DNA of 64,000 nucleotides from CAWUEZ02 sp963921355 (GTDB lineage: Bacteria > Pseudomonadota > Alphaproteobacteria > Thalassobaculales > Thalassobaculaceae): NCBI GenBank assembly GCA_963921355.3, contig OZ001190.1, forward strand, positions 4,340,001 through 4,404,000. Reading direction: 5' to 3'. How positions within the stretch are numbered: the stretch's first letter is position 1; each line of letters begins with the position of its first letter. Position numbers and translations under genes: made by a program. Positions 58,344-64,000 of this stretch are shown here, one piece after another. The notes under the pieces are model-generated. The model searched no databases and was not told the DNA's origin. It worked only from the letters and a program-made list of their open reading frames with translations.

Positions 58344-59675
58344 TCAGTGGATGGTCTTCAGAACGCTTCCGACGGTGTCCACCATGAAGTCGATATGACT
58401 CTTCTCGACGATCAGCGGCGGCGACAGGGCGATGATGTCGCCCGTCGTGCGCACCAGCAGACCCTGCTCGTAGCACTTCAGGAACGCATCGAACGCCCGT
58501 GCGGTGGGTTTGCCGGCAATCGACTCCAGTTCGACGGCCGCCACCATGCCGAGGTTGCGCAAGTCGATGACGTGGTTGGCTCCCTTCAGCGAGTGGATGG
58601 CCTCCTGCCAATACGGGGCAAGTTCCGCACCGCGCTCGAACAGTCCCTCGTCACGATACACGTCCAGCGTGGCGAGGCCGGCGGCGCAGGCCAGCGGATG
58701 GCCCGAGTACGTATAGCCGTGGAACAGCTCGATCGTGTTGTCGGGCGCATCCATGAAAGCGTCGTAGATCCCGTCCCGGCAGAACACCGCCCCCATCGGC
58801 ACCGTCGCATTGGTGATGCCCTTGGCGGTCGTGAAGAGGTCGGGCTTGACCCCGAAGTAGTCGCTCGCGAACGGGGTCCCCAAACGTCCGAACCCGGTGA
58901 TGACCTCATCGAAGATCAGCAGAATGCCGTGCTTGTCGCAGATCTGGCGCAGCCGCTGCAGATACCCCTTGGGCGGGATCAGCACCCCGGTTGACCCGGC
59001 GACCGGCTCGACAATCACGGCGGCGATGGTCGACGCATCGTGGAGCGCCACCAGGCGCTCGAGATCGTCCGCCAGATGCGCGCCCCACTCCGGCTCGCCC
59101 TTGGTATAGGCGTTGTGTTCGAGATTGTGGGTGTGGGGCAGATGGTCGACGCCCGTCAGCAGGGTCCCGAACTGCTTGCGGTTGGCGACGATGCCGCCCA
59201 CCGAGATCCCGCCGAATCCGACGCCATGGTAGCCGCGTTCCCGGCCGATCAGGCGGGTGCGGGTGCCCTGGCCGATGGCGCGCTGGTAGGCGATCGCGAT
59301 CTTCAGCGCCGTGTCGACGGACTCCGATCCGGAGTTGGTGAAGAACACCTGGCTGAACCCTTCGACCATCTGCGACAGACGGGAGGCGAACTCGAAAGAA
59401 AGCGGATGGCCCATCTGGAAGGTCGGGGCGAAATCGAGCTTCTCCACCTGGCGTCGCACCGCATCCACGATCGGCTTGCGACGGTGGCCGGCATTCACGC
59501 ACCAGAGACCGGAGGTGCCGTCGAGCACCTTGCGTCCGTCGGTGGTGGTGTAGTGCACCCCCTCCGCCTCGACGAACATCCGCGGCTGCTGCTTGAACTG
59601 GCGGTTCGCCGTGAACGGCATCCAGAACGACTCGAAATCGTTCGGCATTGTCTGGTCGTTGGCCGCGATCGCCAT
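58344..59675 (-). CDS. Class III (omega) aminotransferase
   Basis: A 443-aa PLP-dependent aminotransferase of class III, close to beta-alanine:pyruvate or omega-amino-acid transaminases. Visible: SFWMPFTANRQFKQQPRMFVEAEG, FTNSGSESVDTALK, YHGVGFGGISVGG, IFDEVITGFGRLG (PLP Asp) and TTAKGITNATVPMGAV, with the PLP lysine K in TTAKG. Substrates include beta-alanine, GABA or amines. It has no clear operon partner; the upstream region (59676-59739) is short. Confidence 0.92.
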   Translation of the reverse strand: MAIAANDQTMPNDFESFWMPFTANRQFKQQPRMFVEAEGVHYTTTDGRKVLDGTSGLWCVNAGHRRKPIVDAVRRQVEKLDFAPTFQMGHPLSFEFASRLSQMVEGFSQVFFTNSGSESVDTALKIAIAYQRAIGQGTRTRLIGRERGYHGVGFGGISVGGIVANRKQFGTLLTGVDHLPHTHNLEHNAYTKGEPEWGAHLADDLERLVALHDASTIAAVIVEPVAGSTGVLIPPKGYLQRLRQICDKHGILLIFDEVITGFGRLGTPFASDYFGVKPDLFTTAKGITNATVPMGAVFCRDGIYDAFMDAPDNTIELFHGYTYSGHPLACAAGLATLDVYRDEGLFERGAELAPYWQEAIHSLKGANHVIDLRNLGMVAAVELESIAGKPTARAFDAFLKCYEQGLLVRTTGDIIALSPPLIVEKSHIDFMVDTVGSVLKTIH

Positions 59676-59739
59676 GGCACCCTCCTTAACCTCGGATCGC
59701 CGCTAATAGAGCAGATCCCGGTCAAGAGGCCCAGTGCGA

Positions 59740-60261
59740 TCATGCGACCGCGTAGCGCAGCGCCACCACACCCGTTTCGAAGGTCTCGACCTCGAGAAGG
59801 TCGAGGTTCAGGGCGTCGTCTTCGACGCTGAACAACGGCACGCCGGCGCCGAGAAGAACCGGCATGACGAACAGATCGATCCGGTCCAGCACCCCCAGGT
59901 CCCGGCAGGCCGATGCCGCCGTCGCCCCACCGACAATCCAGACCCGCTCGGCCTCGGCACACAATTCGTCGATCGCACCGACCAGATCGGACGTGCCTTC
60001 CACGCCCTCCGGCGCCTCGGAAATCGGTCGTGACGTCAGGACGACGGTGCGCTTACCGGCATAGGGCCAATCGCCAAACCCCACCACCTGATCGTAGGTC
60101 CGACGCCCCATCAGCAGGGCATCCACGCCCTCGAGGAAACCGGCGGTTCCGTAATCGACATCCGCCTCGTAGTCGTTGAGCCAATCGACCGAACCCTCGG
60201 CGTCGGCGATGAAGCCGTCGACGCTCACGGCCATGTAGAGATGGAAAACGGTGTCGGGCAT
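59740..60261 (-). CDS. DHFR-like reductase family protein
   Basis: A 173-aa protein of the RibD-C/dihydrofolate reductase-like family (YyaP/YwjB type): VFHLYMAVSVDGFIADAEGSVDWL, ALLMGRRTYDQVVGFGDWPY, RVWIVGGATAASACRDLGVLDRIDLFVMPVLLGAG. It is too divergent to be folate DHFR. ATG 60261 is used over an upstream start. It overlaps no gene but is divergent from the GT9 gene within 73 bases. The substrate is unknown. Confidence 0.85.
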   Translation of the reverse strand: MPDTVFHLYMAVSVDGFIADAEGSVDWLNDYEADVDYGTAGFLEGVDALLMGRRTYDQVVGFGDWPYAGKRTVVLTSRPISEAPEGVEGTSDLVGAIDELCAEAERVWIVGGATAASACRDLGVLDRIDLFVMPVLLGAGVPLFSVEDDALNLDLLEVETFETGVVALRYAVA

Positions 60262-60334
60262 CACGACCTGCTTGACCGCTGACGAGGCGCGGAGAGTGGT
60301 GTACGTAGACGAGGTGGTCAATCGAGAGGTCGGT

Positions 60335-61324
60335 GTGCCCGGAACTCTGGTCATACAGCCCCTGCCGGGCATCGGAGACATGGTGTGGCACCTGCCCTAC
60401 CTGCGGGCGATCGCGGAGGCGTCTGCGGATGGCCGGATCACCGTCCTCACCAAACGCCGGTCGCTGGCCGACCAGCTGTTCGCGGGCATGCCTTGGGTTC
60501 ACGACGTGATCTGGCTGGATCGCGCCCAGGGCGACGCGCCCGGCGGACGACACGACGGGCTTCTCGGCGCCTTTCGCCTCGCCGCTGACCTGCGGGATCG
60601 GAAGTTCGACGCTGTCTGGATTCTGCACAGCTCAAAGCGCTACGCCTGGGCCTGCCGTCTGGCCGGGATCCGACACCGCACCGGCACCGGCGACCTGCCG
60701 GCCGCCGACCAGCGCACTGCCCCCTTTGAGAAGGCCCGCCGACTGCTCGAGACCCAGGGCCTGTCCGTGGATCCCTGTCCCCGGATCGACCTTCCGGAAG
60801 CCGCGATCGCCGGTATCCGATCGACTTTCGGCGATCGGCCGGACCCGTGGCTGGCCGTCGGGATCGGCGCGTCGGAACCGTTCAAGCAATGGGGCGACAG
60901 CAACTTCGCCGACCTGGCGCGGGCATTTGTCGACCGGACCGGCGGGTCGGTCTTTCTGATCGGAGGACCTGGAGAGACCGATCTCGCGCATCGGATCGAA
61001 GGACGGACGCCGCGCGGTGTTTCGACGGTGCTGAACATGCCGCTCGGCGAGGTCGCCGCCCTGTGCGCCGCCTGTCAGGCGTTCATCGGCAACGATACCG
61101 GCATCCTCAACCTCGCGGCCGCCACCGGGACCCCCAGTGTCGGTCTGTTCGGCGGGTCCCCGCCGCTGCCGCTTTATCCGAACCTGAAGTCCCTCGAACC
61201 GCCCGGCGGTGCGGTCTACCGCATCGATCGCATGGCGGAGATCCCGGTCGAGGAGGCGATGCAAGCCCTGAGCGCCATACTGGATGACAGACCGGTCGCC
61301 GGACCGTTCGACCGGTCGGTCTGA
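60335..61324 (+). CDS. GT9 heptosyltransferase-like protein
   Basis: A 329-aa glycosyltransferase of the ADP-heptose:LPS heptosyltransferase family. It starts with GTLVIQPLPGIGDMVWHLPYL (G-x-G-D), has LAVGIGASEPFKQWGDSNFADLARAF, and FIGNDTGILNLAAATGTPSVGLFG, the C-terminal hallmark. GTG 60335 has GAGAGG 5 bases upstream and is chosen over in-frame GTGs at 60251 and 60296. It converges on another GT9 gene. It likely adds a sugar to lipopolysaccharide or another envelope glycan. Confidence 0.85.
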   Translation: MPGTLVIQPLPGIGDMVWHLPYLRAIAEASADGRITVLTKRRSLADQLFAGMPWVHDVIWLDRAQGDAPGGRHDGLLGAFRLAADLRDRKFDAVWILHSSKRYAWACRLAGIRHRTGTGDLPAADQRTAPFEKARRLLETQGLSVDPCPRIDLPEAAIAGIRSTFGDRPDPWLAVGIGASEPFKQWGDSNFADLARAFVDRTGGSVFLIGGPGETDLAHRIEGRTPRGVSTVLNMPLGEVAALCAACQAFIGNDTGILNLAAATGTPSVGLFGGSPPLPLYPNLKSLEPPGGAVYRIDRMAEIPVEEAMQALSAILDDRPVAGPFDRSV

Positions 61325-61328
61325 TCCG

Positions 61329-62285
61329 CTAGGCCCCTGCCTTGCGGAGAAGGTCGCCGGCGGCCGCGGCGACCGCGTCGACGGAAACGCCCCCCATCAG
61401 AGCGCCAGCCCGGTCCGCGACCTCTCCCGAACGGGCCAGCAGATCCTCCGCCGGATCCGGCGCGCGAACCCAGGCCGTGAAGGGACCGCGCGGCGCGTAG
61501 CGGCGCTCATCGCTCGGGCCGAACAGGCCCAGGGTGGGTGCGCCGGCGGCGGCCGCCACATGCATCAGGCCGCTGTCGTTGGCGACGACCAGACGGGCCC
61601 GCGACAGGCACGCGGCGAGCGTCATCAACGGAACCCGCCCGACCAGATCGATACAGCGTTCGGGTCCGAGACCGGTGACGACCGGGGCCGCCAGGGCCGC
61701 CTCTCCAGGTCCGCCGGCGATGACCACGCGGGCGCCGGACAGCGGACCGTCGCCATCTGTCAGACGATTGACCAGTTCGACGAACCGCTCCCCCGACCAC
61801 GCCTTGGGCGGCCAGTTCGCCGTCGGCGCCACCACCAGCAGCGGACCGGGATCGTCGCCCAGAACCTTAGCCGCGCCCCGACGGTCCTGGTCCGAGATCC
61901 ACAGGCGCGGCGCAGGCACCGGATCGAGGCCGAGGGCGGCGGCAATCTGATCGACGCGATGACCCGGTTCCTGCGGCGTCCGGTAAACCCGACGCTCCCC
62001 CGCCAGCACGGTCCAGGTCAGGGCCGACCCCCGAAGGTCAACCACAATGTCCCAGCGCGTGCCCACGACCGCCGACCAGAGCCGCCGCCAATGGGCTCCG
62101 AACCGGCCCTTGGTCATGGTCAGGACCCGCTCAACGCCCTCGACGTTCTGAAAGATCGGGGCGGCCACGGGGCCGCAGGCAACCGTGATCCGGGGTTCGG
62201 CAGACCGGGCCAGCAGAGCATCGAGCGCCCCGGTCGACAGGACGGCGTCACCGAGGCGGGTCGAAGTGATGAACAGGGCGCGCAT
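61329..62285 (-). CDS. GT9 heptosyltransferase-like protein (second)
   Basis: A 318-aa GT9 protein. Start ATG 62285 (MRALFITSTRLGDAVLSTGALDAL) shows the N-terminal R-L-G-D motif; APTANWPPKAWSGERFVELVNRL and VANDSGLMHVAAAAGAPTLGLFG match the family. It is likely involved in core lipopolysaccharide assembly. It faces the first GT9 gene with a 4-base gap and follows the class I amidotransferase on the same strand. Confidence 0.88.
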   Translation of the reverse strand: MRALFITSTRLGDAVLSTGALDALLARSAEPRITVACGPVAAPIFQNVEGVERVLTMTKGRFGAHWRRLWSAVVGTRWDIVVDLRGSALTWTVLAGERRVYRTPQEPGHRVDQIAAALGLDPVPAPRLWISDQDRRGAAKVLGDDPGPLLVVAPTANWPPKAWSGERFVELVNRLTDGDGPLSGARVVIAGGPGEAALAAPVVTGLGPERCIDLVGRVPLMTLAACLSRARLVVANDSGLMHVAAAAGAPTLGLFGPSDERRYAPRGPFTAWVRAPDPAEDLLARSGEVADRAGALMGGVSVDAVAAAAGDLLRKAGA

Positions 62286-62323
62286 AGAGTGGTGACCGTC
62301 CGCTGGCGGCCAGCAGCCGCTGG

Positions 62324-63058
62324 CTATTCGGCAGCCGTCTGCAGGCGGCCGACAGGGTACAGTCCGAGCCGGTCGAACAGCGCCAGGGTCCAACGTTCAA
62401 TACCGGCGTTGAACAGTTCCCAGCCTTTCACATGGGCGCGCTTGGGCTGGCCACCCGGACGGTGCAAGCGATGGGCCCCGCCCATGTTCCAGCGATGGAT
62501 CATGTCCATGGTGATCTCGGGGTGGAACTGCAGTCCATAGGCGCGGTCGCCGTAGCGATAGGCCTGGTTCGGGAAGGACTCGCCGCCGGTGGCCAGCAGT
62601 TCGGCGCCGTCCGGAAGGCCGAACCCTTCACGATGCCACTGGTAGAAGTGGGTCGAGTGATCGAACAGGCCTTCGCGCGCGGCCGTCGCCGTCGGCTCGA
62701 CGCGGGTGTAGCCGATCTCGACATGCTGGTCCGGATGCGGGGCAACCGTGCTGCCGAGCGCCCGCGCCAGGATCTGGCCACCGAGGCAGATCCCGAGATA
62801 CGGCACATCGGCATCCAAAACCCGTTTCGCATGGTCGATCTCGAGCTTGATACCGTCCAGGCGCTGGCAGTCGTTTGCGCTCATCGGGCCGCCGAACACC
62901 ACGACCGCCGCATAACCATCGACCTGTTCCGGCAGATCATCACCAATGCAGGGACAGCGCCGATCCAGACGGTAACCGCGCGCTTCCAGAAGCTCGCCGA
63001 CTTTGCCTGGCGTCGAGTGCTTCTGGTGAACGACGATCAGAACCGTGTCCGAACTCAT
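62324..63058 (-). CDS. Class I glutamine amidotransferase-like protein
   Basis: A 244-aa GMP-synthase-like GATase1 domain. The catalytic triad is Cys in Y-L-G-I-C-L-G-G-Q, and His-Glu in GLQFHPEITMDM. Other motifs: VVVFGGPMSAND. It has no synthetase domain, so it is a stand-alone amidotransferase or a hydrolase. Its ATG overlaps the stop of the nicotinate phosphoribosyltransferase gene (63055-63058), which suggests a joint role in pyridine-nucleotide salvage or in another phosphoribosyl reaction. Confidence 0.88.
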   Translation of the reverse strand: MSSDTVLIVVHQKHSTPGKVGELLEARGYRLDRRCPCIGDDLPEQVDGYAAVVVFGGPMSANDCQRLDGIKLEIDHAKRVLDADVPYLGICLGGQILARALGSTVAPHPDQHVEIGYTRVEPTATAAREGLFDHSTHFYQWHREGFGLPDGAELLATGGESFPNQAYRYGDRAYGLQFHPEITMDMIHRWNMGGAHRLHRPGGQPKRAHVKGWELFNAGIERWTLALFDRLGLYPVGRLQTAAE

Positions 63059-64000
63059 GGCGCATCCTTGCTCAACAGAAATTCCCGTCCGACCTTCACC
63101 CGGGCGGCGCCATCATAGTTGATGATGTCTGCGGTGGCGTACGTCTCGCTCCACTTGTCAGGCAGATAGGAGCCCGTCCCGACCACGTCCACCGGCGCCT
63201 TTGCCAGGGCCATAACACGGCACTTCTCGGGCCCGAATCCGGAGGACGCGACGATCCGCACGCGGTTGAAGCCGGCAGTGTCCAACCGTTCGCGCATGTG
63301 CCAGATGGCGGCGGCGGAGACCCCGGTTCCGATCAGCGATCGAAGCTCGGCCTCGGTCCGGTAGCCGCGAATCGCCTCTGGCGCGTTCCGTTCGAGCACG
63401 CTGTAGGCCTCAGCCGTATCCAGGCCCTCGACATAGCGACCGCCATGGGTGTCGAGCCGGACCGCCAGCCTGCCCTCCGCGGCCAGTTCCGGGAACCGGG
63501 AGGCGACGGCGAGCGCGTCGGTGATCTCCTGGCCGAAATAGTCGACCAGGACGGTCAGGTTCTCGCTCGGATGGGTGTCGTGGAACATCTCCGCCGCCCG
63601 GACCGTCGATCCGGCGTAGCCGATCAGCGCGTGCGGCATCGTCCCGAAGCCACGGGTCTGGCCGAAATACTGCGCCGTGGCGTCGCTTGCATTGCCGATG
63701 AAACCCTTGGCGCCGACCTTATTCTTGGCCTTTTCGGAGCCGACGCTGGCGCCGTAGGCCATGATCTCGGCCATCTCGGTTCCCGCGCAGTGGCGGGCAT
63801 CCATTGCCAGGAACGCCGTGTTAGGCAGTTCGACGCACATCGTATACGCGTTGTACGCGGCCACACAGGCGGCTCCCAGCTTCTGAAGATACTGGGTCTC
63901 CAGGTCCACCAGATGGAAGAACGACCCTGAGATGTAGAGGATTGGCTCACCCGCGCCGACCCAGGCCCCCTCGCGGTGCAGAAGCTGAACGTCGACCTCC
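63055..64000 (-). CDS. pncB: Nicotinate phosphoribosyltransferase (5' end cut by window edge)
   Basis: A C-terminal part of at least 315 aa, open to the right edge. The visible protein has GEPILYISGSFFHLVDLETQYLQ, MDARHCAGTEMAEIMAYGA, GFIGNASDATAQYFGQ (phosphoribosyl segment), HALIGYAGSTVRAA, VLVDYFGQEITDAL and IVASSGFGPEKC, typical of the NAPRTase/QAPRTase fold. It makes nicotinate mononucleotide from nicotinate and PRPP in NAD salvage. Its stop overlaps the amidotransferase start by 4 bases. The missing 5' part lies right of the window, so the start cannot be judged. Confidence 0.85.
   Translation of the reverse strand, partial: EVDVQLLHREGAWVGAGEPILYISGSFFHLVDLETQYLQKLGAACVAAYNAYTMCVELPNTAFLAMDARHCAGTEMAEIMAYGASVGSEKAKNKVGAKGFIGNASDATAQYFGQTRGFGTMPHALIGYAGSTVRAAEMFHDTHPSENLTVLVDYFGQEITDALAVASRFPELAAEGRLAVRLDTHGGRYVEGLDTAEAYSVLERNAPEAIRGYRTEAELRSLIGTGVSAAAIWHMRERLDTAGFNRVRIVASSGFGPEKCRVMALAKAPVDVVGTGSYLPDKWSETYATADIINYDGAARVKVGREFLLSKDAP

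Noticed and set aside
61284..62540. 418-aa plus-strand frame over the second GT9 gene
   Set aside because: It is antisense to a well-supported glycosyltransferase and has no recognisable domain.
1..64000. tRNA, rRNA, CRISPR array, insertion sequence or prophage
   Set aside because: I looked for cloverleaf-like stretches, spaced direct repeats, and transposase, integrase or phage motifs. None was convincing.

Overview
The window reads as chromosomal DNA of a GC-rich alphaproteobacterium, most likely a Rhodospirillales-type, possibly marine, organism. The signs are the gene order xseB-ispA-dxs, a PraR/PhrR-type HTH regulator with a perfect CtrA box (TTAA-N7-TTAA) upstream, a small RNA carrying the core decamer I associate with the alphaproteobacterial alpha-r8/MmgR (suhB) family, and the many 4-nt ATGA gene overlaps. 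I see no tRNA, rRNA, CRISPR array, integrase or transposase. Nothing looks like a large mobile island, although 32.8-34.3 kb is distinctly AT-richer than the rest.

Layout. (1) 0.3-8.4 kb is a photo-oxidative-stress type locus: DNA photolyase, FAD oxidoreductase, DUF1365, cyclopropane-fatty-acid synthase, MFS transporter, DUF3833 lipoprotein, and convergent SDR and NTF2-like genes. A TGATCC-N18-TATG element precedes the FAD oxidoreductase. (2) 8.4-18 kb is housekeeping: a Tat-exported DUF6134 protein, a Zur-like repressor with a COG0523 metallochaperone, an AEC transporter, RidA, a flavin reductase, dxs-ispA-xseB, a deacetylase-family hydrolase and HupE/UreJ. (3) 18.2-22.6 kb is a two-gene RND efflux operon. 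(4) 22.7-25.6 kb holds two paralogous pentapeptide-repeat genes. The first is interrupted by one in-frame amber codon exactly where its paralogue has a tyrosine codon. (5) 25.7-31.8 kb is a six-gene minus-strand operon (degenerate Fe-ADH, GNAT, APH-type kinase, enolase-like protein with changed catalytic residues, 2-hydroxyacid dehydrogenase, DSD1-type PLP enzyme). It looks like an uncharacterised catabolic pathway.

(6) 32-38.3 kb carries the PraR-like regulator, two membrane desaturases, an HTH regulator translationally coupled to a PhnD-like binding protein without a signal peptide, and an Fe-ADH. (7) 38.4-43.9 kb has the candidate alpha-r8 sRNA, several unknown proteins, a glutathionyl-hydroquinone reductase, a PKHD dioxygenase, an acyltransferase and a NUDIX hydrolase. 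(8) 44.1-49.0 kb is a compact cluster: a zinc-type dehydrogenase, a PTPS/QueD-like protein lacking canonical catalytic residues, a GT4 glycosyltransferase and a methyltransferase, facing a RibD-type reductase and a creatininase/ArfB-type hydrolase. The set suggests synthesis of an unknown modified pterin- or flavin-like metabolite, and I consider it the best candidate for an undescribed system here. (9) 49-53.3 kb is an osmoregulated periplasmic glucan locus (opgH, opgC, esterase). (10) 53.3-64 kb has a Ser/Cys proline-racemase-family enzyme, an M81 peptidase, a DUF3445 demethylase-like protein, a Sel1 repeat protein, a small lipoprotein, a class III aminotransferase, a DHFR-like reductase, two GT9 heptosyltransferase-like proteins, a class I amidotransferase and a truncated nicotinate phosphoribosyltransferase.
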